Shown: piece after piece, positions 1 to 7,511 of the stretch | Position numbering within the stretch: the stretch's first letter is position 1 | Layout: every line of letters starts with the position of its first letter | Origin: an uncultured Geobacter sp. | GTDB taxonomy: Bacteria > Desulfobacterota > Desulfuromonadia > Geobacterales > CAIOGM01 | Assembly (NCBI GenBank): GCA_903857795.1 | Contig: CAIOGM010000177.1 | Span: forward strand, 1 to 45,509 | DNA: 45,509 bases | Direction of reading: 5' to 3' | Notes under the pieces: generated by a model | What the model was told of the DNA's origin: nothing | What the model saw: only the letters and a program-made list of their open reading frames with translations | Database searches by the model: none | Translations under genes and position numbers: made by a program

Positions 1-1
1 C

Positions 2-124
2 GAAGCGGTCAATGGTCTGATTCAGGCCGCCAAGCGAAGGGCACGCGGATACAAAACCACGAAGAACCTGATCAACATGGCCTACCTCATTGCGGGCAAA
101 CTCGATTTTGCGCTACCCACTTGA
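2..124 (+). CDS. ISL3-like transposase, C-terminal fragment
   Basis: The reading frame is open from the window edge and ends at TGA 122-124. It encodes 40 residues beginning EAVNGLIQAAKRRARGYKT and ending in an alanine/isoleucine-rich tail. This matches the conserved C-terminus of ISL3-family (DDE) transposases, where the N-G-x-I/L-Q-A-A-K-R-x-A-R-G-Y/F block follows the last catalytic residue. Only the tail is visible, so whether the element is intact cannot be judged. A GC-rich stretch right after the stop (about 130-152) could contain the terminal inverted repeat of the element, but the other end is outside the window. Confidence 0.7.
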   Translation, partial: EAVNGLIQAAKRRARGYKTTKNLINMAYLIAGKLDFALPT

Positions 125-203
125 AATAGCGACGGGCCCAGAAAGAGCCCTGAAGGAAGTGAATCCGACAGGGTTCATATGATTCTTGTGATGAATACGG
201 TTA

Positions 204-485
204 CTACTTCTTGGATCTTCTTCTGACAAGAGCTAAACAACTGATACCTGCACCGAGGAGAATGACGGTGGAGGGTTCAGGAACACTGCTGACATTGTCG
301 AGATAAATGCTATCGACCTTATAGTTGCCTTCAGAATGTGACATCCGTGTTAATGATATCATCATGGTGTCAATAGCGTGCAAATCTATTCCACTGAATG
401 AGCTCAATGATATACCAATGCATGTAGCCAAAGGAAGCCCATTTCCACTGAGTGCTGAAAGTTTATTCAGTATTACTTCATATTC
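204..485 (-). pseudogene. PEP-CTERM protein remnant (3' end only)
   Basis: The minus-strand frame opens after a stop at 486-488 and ends at TAG 204-206. Its only start candidate is a TTG at 431, with no ribosome binding site. The C-terminus is a textbook PEP-CTERM sorting signal: V-PEP-ST, a hydrophobic stretch (VILLGAGISCLALV) and an RRRSKK tail, which directs exported proteins to exosortase processing. The preceding residues (NYKVDSIYLDNV) look like the last strand of a secreted beta-rich domain. The signal peptide and most of the body are missing, and the gene lies 80 bp from a transposase tail. I read it as a truncated relic. A short expressed protein cannot be excluded. Confidence 0.55.
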
Positions 486-522
486 TCATGGAAACCGTCC
501 GCCGATTCTGCTAATACTCAGA

Positions 523-700
523 GAATGCGCCGGTCACTATCCCCGAATGTGCATCCTTCAAGGGCATGGTTGCTCTCAAGGGTAAGCCCGACAACCCCAC
601 GGCTCCCATCAAGCAGGGAAACACCTTGGCCTGTCCGCTCTTTACCGGTGAGCATGGTCAGCTGAAGACCTTCGACTACGTAGTGATAAAGGAAACGTAT
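523..700 (+). other. In-frame coding-like fragment upstream of the FmdB gene
   Basis: From 523 the frame that becomes the FmdB protein is already open and has coding-like composition. It reads ENAPVTIPECASFKGM, then a Lys/Pro/Asn-rich segment. There is no signal peptide, start or binding site at its left edge, and a TAA in frame lies just upstream at 514-516. It looks like the 3' part of another gene whose stop was lost, so that it now runs into the next gene. I do not recognise the family. A start at 566 would fuse this fragment to the zinc ribbon protein, which I consider an artefact. Confidence 0.35.
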
Positions 701-1090
701 ATGCCAGTCTATGAGTATCGCTGCAGCGCCTGCAATTATCAGTTTGAACTCCGTCAGAAGTTTTCAGAGGCTCCAGTCGAGTTGTGTCCCATGTGTGCCG
801 GTACTGTCCACAAGATGGTTTCTGCTTCAGCGTTCAGTCTGAAGGGAGGGGGGTGGTATGGTGATGGTTACGGTGAGAAGGCCGAGACAGCAGTCAAGTC
901 GGAATCAGATTCGGCAGCAGGAACCGGAACAACAGCAGATTCAGCACAGGCAGATTCTGAAACTGCAAAAGAAACGGCAACAACATCTGCTCAAGGTCAG
1001 ACCGAGTCGAAGAGCGTGACTGCGGAGAACGTTGCGAAGCCTGCCGCTCCAGATAAGCCTGCTGTCACAGAAAAGACCAAGGCTGAGTAG
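701..1090 (+). CDS. FmdB-type zinc ribbon protein
   Basis: This 129-residue protein starts with the FmdB/CxxC_CxxC_SSSS zinc ribbon. The motif MPVYEYRCSAC is followed by a second CPMC, giving Cys pairs at 8/11 and 29/32 that should bind one zinc. The block MVSASAFSLKGGGWYGDGY that follows is also typical of the family. After about residue 60 the protein is a low-complexity Ser/Thr/Ala/Glu/Lys tail, probably disordered. The start at 701 is preferred because an AAAGGA binding site precedes it and homologues begin MP-x-YEY. The family was first noticed next to formamidase and is often called a regulator, but its role is not settled. It stands alone here. Confidence 0.8.
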   Translation: MPVYEYRCSACNYQFELRQKFSEAPVELCPMCAGTVHKMVSASAFSLKGGGWYGDGYGEKAETAVKSESDSAAGTGTTADSAQADSETAKETATTSAQGQTESKSVTAENVAKPAAPDKPAVTEKTKAE

Positions 1091-1152
1091 AAGTTCACTG
1101 CACCCGCGGCGTGACCGTTTCTGATATTGATTCAGGACAACTTACACCGTTA

Positions 1153-1929
1153 TCAGGCGTTACTCTGTGTCGGGTATGGTATGTTCCTGCAATGTGTAAA
1201 GGTTGCATCTTCGGAAAGTAGAGTGTAGGCATTTTTTATCTCAGATGTATTTAACATTGGGGTAGCAGTTGTAATGTACGCTTCTATGCTGTTTACTGAT
1301 AAAACCAATACCCCCTCAAAATGCTCGTTTGATTGAAGGTTGACTTGTGCTTTTGTGAAACATAAAATTGATGTGAGCGAACTTGAATAGCTTCGCAATA
1401 TGGGTACTACACCAAGTGTCATTGTATTTATACTTTGAATCAGCAAATCCATGTGAAATGTGTTATTCATGATTAACGATCCGGATATATTGTCAACTGT
1501 TCCTGGATAATTGTTAGATAACACTAAAAATATACCGGTATGACCTATAACTATATTGTCGAATGACAGTCCTTTGCTGCGATAGCCGCTGATAATTATG
1601 TATTCATTTGGCAGTTTGTGTAGTGCCGCATCTGTTAAATGGTAACTTGTTTGGTCAACTGATGCTTCAGCGCTTATTTTTTTGAAATAATTCCTACGAC
1701 TTACAAAATATATGCTGTCACCCTCTTTTGTGCAAATGAAATACAAAATAATACATAAAAAAATAAATAGTAAAATCAGCGTTGGCATTACAGTTTTAGT
1801 TAGTGTGTCAATATTGCTGCCAAGAAAAAGTATAGCTACTACAGCTAATACCGAAAAAATGATCATTGAAATGATCAGAACTTTTTGAAATACCGGTTTT
1901 TTAGGTCCTGAAATATAATCTCGAGTCAT
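1153..1929 (-). CDS. Membrane protein with a NERD-like domain
   Basis: The 258-residue product has two membrane segments (about residues 16-37 and 46-66), which anchor a cytoplasmic C-terminal domain. The stretch at about 107-145 (P-N-E-Y-I-I-I-S-G, then FDNIVIGHTGIFLVLSNNYPG) resembles the core of the NERD nuclease-related domain. There an aspartate precedes I-V-I, followed by G-I-F and an E/S-x-K/N-x-x-G strand. The usual catalytic lysine position holds asparagine, so nuclease activity is doubtful. The DNA is strikingly AT-rich against its GC-rich neighbours, which suggests recent acquisition. A GGTGA precedes the ATG at 1929. The family call rests on pattern only. Confidence 0.5.
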   Translation of the reverse strand: MTRDYISGPKKPVFQKVLIISMIIFSVLAVVAILFLGSNIDTLTKTVMPTLILLFIFLCIILYFICTKEGDSIYFVSRRNYFKKISAEASVDQTSYHLTDAALHKLPNEYIIISGYRSKGLSFDNIVIGHTGIFLVLSNNYPGTVDNISGSLIMNNTFHMDLLIQSINTMTLGVVPILRSYSSSLTSILCFTKAQVNLQSNEHFEGVLVLSVNSIEAYITTATPMLNTSEIKNAYTLLSEDATFTHCRNIPYPTQSNA

Positions 1930-1984
1930 ATTATTTCACCAGATAGTCTATGCGAGAATATGGTCTATTCACGACTCTTCAATA

Positions 1985-2512
1985 TTACCCCGCAGCAAAC
2001 GCCGCCAGACCTGCAATCGCCCCACCCAGAATAAGCAGGGCAGGATTAATCCGGCTGCGCAAAAAGAAAATGAACACGACTGTGGCAATAACCGCGGCCT
2101 TCCAGCCGGTCAGCGCTCCTTTGGCAATGGTGATGGTGCCGGCAATGACGAGGCCGATGGAGACAGGAGCCAGGCCGCGCTGGATCGCATCCCGCCAGGG
2201 CCACCCTTCCAGCCGTACCCAGAGTCGCCCCACGCCGAAGGTCATCAGCCCTGATGGGAGAAAGAAGGCGATGACTACCACGAGGGCGCCGAGCGGTCCG
2301 GCGACTCGCTGACCGATGGCGGTGACCATCATCATGTTCGGTCCGGGGGACAATTGCCCAACACTGTAGAGATGTATGAGCTGCGGGAAGGTGAGCCAGT
2401 GATGCACATCGACAGTTAGGAGCTTGAGCTCCGGGAACACCGCCATGCCACCGCCGACAGCCAGCAGAGAGAGGTATGCGAACACTCCGATGAGCAAGGT
2501 GAGCTGATTCAT
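1985..2512 (-). CDS. chrA: Chromate transporter, second half-size subunit
   Basis: The 175-residue hydrophobic protein belongs to the ChrA/CHR family. It starts MNQLTLLIGVFAYLSLLAVGG and carries the family signature G-G-G-M-A-V-F-P-E-L near the N-terminus. The segment QLSPGPNMMMVTAIGQRVAG matches the conserved Q-x-x-P-G-P motif. Half-size ChrA proteins occur as pairs that together form the usual full-length permease exporting chromate or other oxyanions. Its ATG at 2512 overlaps the TGA of the upstream half by four bases (ATGA), so the two are probably translationally coupled. A longer reading from 2551 is less likely because it would overlap the other gene more deeply. The substrate is inferred from the family only. 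Confidence 0.85.
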   Translation of the reverse strand: MNQLTLLIGVFAYLSLLAVGGGMAVFPELKLLTVDVHHWLTFPQLIHLYSVGQLSPGPNMMMVTAIGQRVAGPLGALVVVIAFFLPSGLMTFGVGRLWVRLEGWPWRDAIQRGLAPVSIGLVIAGTITIAKGALTGWKAAVIATVVFIFFLRSRINPALLILGGAIAGLAAFAAG

Positions 2513-3084
2513 GGTTCGGGTCGCTCCGCTGCAGTGCGGGGGCGGTACCACCAGACCGCAGCGCCCCCCACGGCCAGCAGCAGATACGGAATGGAGAGGT
2601 GGAGCAGGTTGATGCCGGTGACGGTGAGGGTCACAAAGACGAGATCACTGGCGCGGTCCAGTGATTTCCGCCCCAGCTGGACGGTGACAGCCAGAATGAG
2701 TCCCACGGCCGCCGCCGCCACGCCGTGGAGCATGGCCGAGACGAAAGGGCGCTCTCCGTGGCCTCCGTACATCGTTCCTGCTGCGAACATGAAGAGGCCG
2801 CCCGGCAGACAGATTCCCAGCATCGCAGCAATTGCCCCCGCCGCCCCGCGCAGCCGGTCTCCCACAAGTACCGCCATGTTCGTGGCATTGAGACCCGGCA
2901 GGGTTTGGCTGATGGAAAGCATCCGGATGAAGTCGGAGTCGTCAAGCCACCGCCGCTTGCCGACGAGGCTGTCCCGCAGGTAGGCGACCACGCCACCGCC
3001 GAAGCTCGTCGCCCCGATGATCAGGAACGTCAGGAAGATCTCCTTGATCGTCACATCCGCGGGGGGTGTGGTCGGCTCACTCAT
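2509..3084 (-). CDS. chrA: Chromate transporter, first half-size subunit
   Basis: This 191-residue membrane protein is the first half of a two-gene ChrA pair. It shows the signature F-G-G-G-V-V-A-Y-L around residues 28-36 and Q-T-L-P-G-L-N-A-T-N at about 60-69, which replaces the P-G-P form seen in the second half. About five hydrophobic segments follow. Its start overlaps the stop of the upstream CYTH-like gene by eight bases, and its end overlaps the second chrA half by four. All three genes therefore look like one minus-strand operon. Paired short CHR proteins generally work together in the inner membrane. No chrB-type regulator is present. Confidence 0.85.
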   Translation of the reverse strand: MSEPTTPPADVTIKEIFLTFLIIGATSFGGGVVAYLRDSLVGKRRWLDDSDFIRMLSISQTLPGLNATNMAVLVGDRLRGAAGAIAAMLGICLPGGLFMFAAGTMYGGHGERPFVSAMLHGVAAAAVGLILAVTVQLGRKSLDRASDLVFVTLTVTGINLLHLSIPYLLLAVGGAAVWWYRPRTAAERPEP

Positions 3085-3982
3085 GGCCCAAGTGAGCGGC
3101 GCCGTTGAGCCGGTAGATGATTCCGGTCTTGGTGGAGCCGAGAGAGAGCCAGTCGCTCGCGACCTGCTGGAGTTTCAGAAAAAACTGCTCACACTGTCTC
3201 CTCGATGAGCAATGGAGTTCGCTGCTGCGCTTGAACTTGCACTGGTAGGAAAATTCGCCGACCAGAGGGGTATGGTCGGCCCGGGCGCGCCAGAGCGCCA
3301 CATTGGCCAAGGCTGAGACCCCATGGCCAAAGTGGAGTTCACCCAGGTCCAGGAGCACCTCTTCCACTGCGGTATGATTCACCAGTTGGATCTTTTCGGT
3401 GTCATCCTTCATGTAAGGCGCCAAAGCCGGAATGGCCTGTATGACGTTGTTCATCTGCAGCCGGCGCTCATCGTGTTCCCGTGAGAGATTGAACACGCAG
3501 TTGTGAGAGTAGAGGCTGCGCATCCCGCCGATGGTATCGTGGGGAGGGAGGAGCTCCTCCTTGAACTTGATCCGGAATGAGGTAGGAATGACCGGTCTGA
3601 TATCCACCCTGGCTGCCGCATCCCTATCGGGGTGACGGAACTTCACCACCACTTCCGCCGGGTCCGTGGGGAACCCGTCCAGGTAGGGGATCCGCCGGCG
3701 GAGGATGAAGGCGTTTCTGTAGAGGCTGAAGTCAGGGGTGTCGAAAAAGAGGACTTCCCTGATCCGGGGCTTCTGGCCGGCCACGAAATCCGTAGAGTAG
3801 GCTATCTCCAGTTCGGCGGCTGTATGGCGTACGAGTTTGCCGAAGTCATGAAAGCTGTGAACCGACGTGAAGCGGTCGGGCTTCAAGACAATCTTGCATT
3901 CGAGGTAGTGAACCTCATCCAGCGGATGACCGTCGGGATAGGTCTGTTTCTCTCCGTCCTGTTGCATGATTTCCCCGCGCAT
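3077..3982 (-). CDS. CYTH/VTC-like domain protein
   Basis: The 301-residue soluble protein has features of the triphosphate tunnel (CYTH/VTC-like) fold. They are YLECKIVLKPDRF near residues 26-38, FFDTPDFSLYRNAFILRRR at about 80-98 and AEVVVKFRHPD at about 108-118, followed by a long helical half. In that superfamily the Tyr/Phe-Asp-Thr strand and alternating Lys/Arg/Glu residues line a tunnel that binds phosphates and metals. The match is by pattern, so the exact substrate is unknown. A strong AGGGGAGGA binding site lies nine bases before the ATG at 3982. It is the first gene of an overlapping operon with the split chromate transporter, an unusual partner. Confidence 0.5.
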   Translation of the reverse strand: MRGEIMQQDGEKQTYPDGHPLDEVHYLECKIVLKPDRFTSVHSFHDFGKLVRHTAAELEIAYSTDFVAGQKPRIREVLFFDTPDFSLYRNAFILRRRIPYLDGFPTDPAEVVVKFRHPDRDAAARVDIRPVIPTSFRIKFKEELLPPHDTIGGMRSLYSHNCVFNLSREHDERRLQMNNVIQAIPALAPYMKDDTEKIQLVNHTAVEEVLLDLGELHFGHGVSALANVALWRARADHTPLVGEFSYQCKFKRSSELHCSSRRQCEQFFLKLQQVASDWLSLGSTKTGIIYRLNGAAHLGHE

Positions 3983-4090
3983 GGCAAATCCTCCCCTGTA
4001 TCAACGTCCGGAACTCTACCTGAGCATTTCATAGTGGTCAAGCGCGCAATTTCAGTTGCAATCGTCTCCCGCTCCCGCTAGCATCGCGCC

Positions 4091-5281
4091 ATGGGAACCG
4101 ACACGAACAGATCCTCATATGAAACTCCCCGGAACCGGCTGGCGGCGCTCCGGATCCTGATCGGGGGAATGCTCGGCATGATGGTCGCCATGGGGATCGG
4201 CCGTTTTGCCTACACTCCGATCCTGCCGCTCATGCAGCGGGATCTGGGGCTGACCCATGCCCAGGCCGGTTCTCTGGCGTCACTCAATTATGTGGGCTAC
4301 CTGCTGGGGGCCGTGGCCTGCGCCTTCTTCCCGGCGCTTTTGAGGAGCGTTCCGGTCAACGTTGGGGCGCTGGCTGCCAGCATCGCTACCACCCTCTTCA
4401 TGGGCGAGTTCACTTCACCTGTCTGGTGGGGAGCTCTCCGGATCACGGCGGGGGTCGCCAGCGCCATCCTCTTTGTCGTCATCGCCGTGGAGGTGACGGA
4501 GAGTCTGGCCCGGCAGGGGGAGAGCCGGATCGGAGGGGCGCTCTACGGTGGGATCGGCCTGGGGATAGCCCTGAGCGGGTTCACCGTGCCGCTCCTGGAT
4601 CGCCTGGGGGGGTGGCGCGGTTGCTGGCTGGGGATGGGGGGGATCTCTTTGCTCCTGGCGGTGTTGGGGCTCCTGCTGGCGCAGAAGCGGACCGCCACCC
4701 CCCCTCTCGGCCATCTCCAGGGGAAGGGGGTTGAAAAGAGTTCCGGCGTCGGCCGACTCGCGGTGGCCTACAGCTGCGAAGGGTTCGGCTACATCATCAG
4801 CGCCACATTTCTCGTGGCCATGGTGGGGCGGACCCCCGGCATCGAGCAGTACGCCTCCCTGAGTTGGGTGGCGGTGGGACTCGCCGCCGCCCCTTCTACC
4901 CTCCTCTGGCAGCAGGCGGCCCGGAGTATCGGCGTGCAGCGGGCCGCGCTCTGGGCCTTCGCCATCCAGGCTGCGGGGATCATCCTCAGCATCTACGCCC
5001 ATACCCCCCTCACCGCTGCCCTGGCGGCGGTCAGCTTCGGTGGAACCTTCCTGGGGATTGTGACGCTGGTCATGTCCGAAGGAAACCGCCGCGCCGGCAG
5101 TGACGGCAGGCGGGTCGCCGCCATCCTCACCGCCTGCTTCAGCGCCGGCCAGGTCGTCGGTCCCACCCTGGCGGGACTCGTCGCCGACCGGGGAGGTTTC
5201 ACCATCCCCCTGCTCATGGCGGCCCTCTCAGTCTGCCTGGGGGCGCTCATCATCGCCACTGACCGACGGTTCGGATGGTGA
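4091..5281 (+). CDS. MFS transporter, YbfB/YjiJ-like
   Basis: The product is 396 residues with about twelve hydrophobic segments and belongs to the major facilitator superfamily. The N-terminal stretch GMMVAMGIGRFAYTPILPLM and the following Q-A-G-x-L-A-S-L-N-Y-x-G-Y-L-x-G are characteristic of the YbfB/YjiJ group of uncharacterised MFS permeases. It is divergent from the CYTH-chrA operon and converges with the cyclophilin gene on a shared terminator. No good Shine-Dalgarno sequence precedes the ATG at 4091. An internal start is possible but would cut into the first membrane helix. The substrate cannot be inferred. Confidence 0.8.
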   Translation: MGTDTNRSSYETPRNRLAALRILIGGMLGMMVAMGIGRFAYTPILPLMQRDLGLTHAQAGSLASLNYVGYLLGAVACAFFPALLRSVPVNVGALAASIATTLFMGEFTSPVWWGALRITAGVASAILFVVIAVEVTESLARQGESRIGGALYGGIGLGIALSGFTVPLLDRLGGWRGCWLGMGGISLLLAVLGLLLAQKRTATPPLGHLQGKGVEKSSGVGRLAVAYSCEGFGYIISATFLVAMVGRTPGIEQYASLSWVAVGLAAAPSTLLWQQAARSIGVQRAALWAFAIQAAGIILSIYAHTPLTAALAAVSFGGTFLGIVTLVMSEGNRRAGSDGRRVAAILTACFSAGQVVGPTLAGLVADRGGFTIPLLMAALSVCLGALIIATDRRFGW

Positions 5282-5290
5282 GCAGAACAC

Positions 5291-5322
5291 AAAAAAGCCC
5301 CGAAAAGTTCCGGGGCTTTTTT
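5291..5322. terminator. Bidirectional intrinsic terminator
   Basis: A GCCCCG stem (5297-5302) pairs with CGGGGC (5311-5316) across a short loop. It is flanked by six A on the left and six T on the right. It therefore serves both converging genes, the MFS transporter on the plus strand and the cyclophilin on the minus strand. Confidence 0.85.
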
Positions 5323-5343
5323 GTTACAGTTACCCACTTCTGT

Positions 5344-5925
5344 TTACTTGAGCAGCTTGACCGACTTGATCACCACCGGCGTCTCGGGGGCGTCGCGGAA
5401 CCCCTTCTTGTTACCGGTCTTGGTGGCGGCGATCTTGTCCACCGTCTCCATCCCCTTTACGACCTTGCCGAAGACGGCGTAGCCGTGACCGTCGGGGTTG
5501 GGGCGGTTGAGGGCGTCGTTGTTCACCAGGTTGATGAAGAACTGTGAGGTTGCGCTGTCCGGGTCACCGGTGCGGGCCATGGAGAGGGTTCCCCGGTCAT
5601 TCTTGAGACCGTTGGCCGCCTCGTTCTTCACCGGCGCGCCGGGCTGCTTGGGAACCATTTCGGCGGTCAGTCCCCCCCCCTGGATCATGAACCCGGCGAT
5701 GACTCGATGGAAGATCGTGCCATTGTAGAATCCCTTTTCGCCGTACTCCAGGAAATTCTTCACCGAGAGCGGCGCTTCCTTGGAGAAGAGCTCGACGGTC
5801 ATGCTTCCCAGAGTCGTCTCGATCTCCACCTGGGGGTTCTTGCCGGCGGCAGGAGCATCCTTGGCCTGGAGAGGTGCGGCGCAGAGGAGCGCCAACGTCA
5901 GGGTTACCAGTATCTTCTTGAACAT
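5344..5925 (-). CDS. Secreted cyclophilin-type peptidyl-prolyl isomerase
   Basis: The 193-residue protein begins with a signal peptide (MFKKILVTLTLALLCAAPLQAKDA, cleavage probably after QA). A cyclophilin domain follows, starting V-E-I-E-T-T-L-G-S-M. Hallmarks are F-Y-N-G-T-I-F-H-R-V-I-A-G-F-M-I-Q-G-G, holding the catalytic arginine, and T-S-Q-F-F-I-N. YAVFGKVVKGMETVDKI is the usual C-terminal block. It should catalyse proline isomerisation and folding in the periplasm. The start at 5925 is chosen because AGGAGG lies seven bases upstream and homologues begin at the signal peptide. The longer frame upstream is not coding. A good sigma-70 promoter precedes it. Confidence 0.92.
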   Translation of the reverse strand: MFKKILVTLTLALLCAAPLQAKDAPAAGKNPQVEIETTLGSMTVELFSKEAPLSVKNFLEYGEKGFYNGTIFHRVIAGFMIQGGGLTAEMVPKQPGAPVKNEAANGLKNDRGTLSMARTGDPDSATSQFFINLVNNDALNRPNPDGHGYAVFGKVVKGMETVDKIAATKTGNKKGFRDAPETPVVIKSVKLLK

Positions 5926-5956
5926 CTTAAAACCTCCTGTGGATAGTGTTTCCCTC

Positions 5957-5985
5957 CTTATATGCCAAAACGCTGGAAGCGTCAA
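5957..5985 (-). promoter_or_regulatory. Sigma-70 promoter of the cyclophilin gene
   Basis: Read on the minus strand, TTGACG (5980-5985) and TATAAG (5957-5962) are separated by exactly 17 bases. They lie about 30 bases upstream of the ATG at 5925. Confidence 0.7.
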
Positions 5986-6037
5986 CCGCTTGTGGCGGAC
6001 GCTTGAGCACCCTCCGGTTTGCCTGAGTGATATTTGT

Positions 6038-6066
6038 TTGACTCCTGACCGAAAAAAAAGTACTTT
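6038..6066 (+). promoter_or_regulatory. Sigma-70 promoter of the acyltransferase cluster
   Basis: TTGACT (6038-6043) and TACTTT (6061-6066) are 17 bases apart, with an A8 run in the spacer. The pair lies 28 bases before the acyltransferase start and is divergent from the cyclophilin promoter. Confidence 0.6.
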
Positions 6067-6094
6067 ACATCGGTTTATAGTGGCGGAGTGTGTC

Positions 6095-6799
6095 ATGTGG
6101 AGAGCACTGTTTTTCTTTGTTTTTTTTGCCCCCCTCACCGCGGGGTGCAGCGTCGTCGCCATCATCGGAACCTTCTTCGACGCCACCGGGGGGTTCGCCC
6201 ACGGCTGCGCCCGCTTCTGGAGCCGCACGGCCCTCGCCCTGGCGCGGGCAAAGGTGACCACCAGGGGGACGGAGCAGATCCCTCAGGCAGGGCCGGTCAT
6301 CTACATGGGAAACCATCAGAGCAACTTCGATATCCTGGCCCTCACCAACGCCATCCCGCGCCGCTTTTCCTGGCTGGCCAAGGAGGAGCTCTTCCGGGTC
6401 CCGTTCTTCGGGGGGGCCATGCGCCGGGCCGGCTATATCCCCCTGGATCGGAGTGATGGTCGGCAGGCGCTGAAGAGCATCGAGGAGGCGGCGCGGAGAA
6501 TCCGCGAAGGGGTCAGTGTGGTCATCTTCCCCGAAGGGACCCGCACCCACGACGGAAGCCTCCTCCCGTTCAAAAAGGGGGGGTTCATTCTGGCGACACG
6601 GGCTGCCGTACCGGTGGTTCCCTTCACCATCAACGGCAGCAGGGAGATCAATCCCCGTAACCGGTTCAGGCTCCACGGCGGGGCCATCACCGTCACCTTT
6701 AGCCGACCGGTATGGCCGGAGGGGACGGGGCACGGCGCCCGGGAGCTGCTCCATCAGCAGGTCCGGGAAGCCATCGCCGCAGGAGTGGAGAGATCATGA
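6095..6799 (+). CDS. plsC: 1-acyl-sn-glycerol-3-phosphate acyltransferase
   Basis: The 234-residue protein is a PlsC/LPLAT-family acyltransferase that makes phosphatidic acid for membrane lipids. The catalytic box NHQSNFD (H74, D79) and the glycerophosphate-binding FPEGTR box (145-150) are both intact. The V-P-V-V-P-F strand follows as expected. An N-terminal hydrophobic segment (residues 5-28) anchors it to the membrane. The start at 6095 follows a GGAG and a good promoter. The frame stays open further upstream but runs through the promoter. Its stop overlaps the next gene by ATGA, so a small lipid/membrane operon is likely. Which acyl acceptor it prefers cannot be read from sequence. Confidence 0.88.
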   Translation: MWRALFFFVFFAPLTAGCSVVAIIGTFFDATGGFAHGCARFWSRTALALARAKVTTRGTEQIPQAGPVIYMGNHQSNFDILALTNAIPRRFSWLAKEELFRVPFFGGAMRRAGYIPLDRSDGRQALKSIEEAARRIREGVSVVIFPEGTRTHDGSLLPFKKGGFILATRAAVPVVPFTINGSREINPRNRFRLHGGAITVTFSRPVWPEGTGHGARELLHQQVREAIAAGVERS

Positions 6800-6978
6800 C
6801 GTATCTGTATCTGCTCGTGGCCGCAGCCGGAGCGGTGACTGCCGGATGGGGGCTCTCAGCGGCCCATCGGCTGAAGAGCCCGTGGGATTGCGGCGCCGCC
6901 CTGGCCGCCCTGATCGGGCTCGCCGGCTTCATCATCGGACTCCTCCTTAGCGTGCTCCCCAATTTCTTCACCACCTGA
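6796..6978 (+). CDS. Small two-helix membrane protein
   Basis: This 60-residue protein has two hydrophobic helices (about 3-20 and 32-55) joined by a short basic/polar loop (AHRLKSPWDCG). Its ATG overlaps the acyltransferase TGA by four bases, which points to translational coupling. I do not recognise a family. Loop residues W-D-C and a glycine-rich second helix are the only notable features. It could be an accessory of the acyltransferase, but that is inferred from the overlap alone. Confidence 0.65.
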   Translation: MTYLYLLVAAAGAVTAGWGLSAAHRLKSPWDCGAALAALIGLAGFIIGLLLSVLPNFFTT

Positions 6979-6984
6979 GAGCTC

Positions 6985-7380
6985 ATGGAACAGATCAAGA
7001 ACAGCGCCGTCACCATTGCTTTCATCGCCCTCATCTCCCTGATTCTCCTGGCTGCGGCTACCCAGTATCGTCAGTGGAGCCAGTTGGACAAGGGGGTGCA
7101 GGCTGAGAAGGGGGGTGACGTAGTCCAGGCCATGGCCGCCTATGAGGCTGCCATCCATATGTACACCCCCTTCAGCCCCCTGGTCACTACCGCGGCGGAG
7201 CGACTCTGGCGGCTGGCCGAAGTGGCCCGGCAGAGGGGGGAGACGGAGCGGGCCCTCATCACCTACCGCTCGCTCCGGAGCTCGTTCTATTCGGCCAACT
7301 GGCTGCTGCAGCCGGGGGAAGAGTGGATAAAGAAGTGTGACGACCGGATAGCAATGATCGTAGGCAACAGTAAAAAGTGA
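6985..7380 (+). CDS. Membrane-anchored TPR-like protein
   Basis: The 131-residue protein has one N-terminal membrane helix (about residues 8-26) and a soluble helical domain. The segment G-V-Q-A-E-K-G-G-D-V-V-Q-A-M-A-A-Y-E-A-A-I has the spacing of a tetratricopeptide repeat helix pair. A second, weaker unit is at about 72-95 (A-R-Q-R-G-E-T-E-R-A-L-I-T-Y). It starts six bases after the previous gene and is the third gene of the acyltransferase cluster. Such proteins usually mediate protein contacts at the inner membrane. The specific role is unknown. Confidence 0.65.
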   Translation: MEQIKNSAVTIAFIALISLILLAAATQYRQWSQLDKGVQAEKGGDVVQAMAAYEAAIHMYTPFSPLVTTAAERLWRLAEVARQRGETERALITYRSLRSSFYSANWLLQPGEEWIKKCDDRIAMIVGNSKK

Positions 7381-7493
7381 GGCGTGAGGCGTGAAGCGTG
7401 AGAGAACCTGGAACCCTAAACCTCGGCCCCTGAACCCTGAACCCTGAACCCTGAACATAGAACCCCGAACCCTGAACCCCGAACCACGAACCC
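7379..7493. repeat. GCGTGAG and GAACCYN heptamer array
   Basis: Directly after the previous stop come three GCGTGAG-like units. From 7404 there is an array of GAACCCT/GAACCCC heptamers, partly interrupted, ending 19 bases before the RNase J start. The same heptamer recurs at 23.6, 34.1 and 40.7 kb. No promoter or binding site is recognisable inside it. Confidence 0.8.
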
Positions 7494-7511
7494 AGCCTAA
7501 CCGGATACCCA

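Noticed and set aside
5780-6094. N-terminal extension of the PlsC acyltransferase from 5780
   Set aside because: It would run antisense through the cyclophilin gene and across both promoters. The start at 6095 has a binding site and the right family length.
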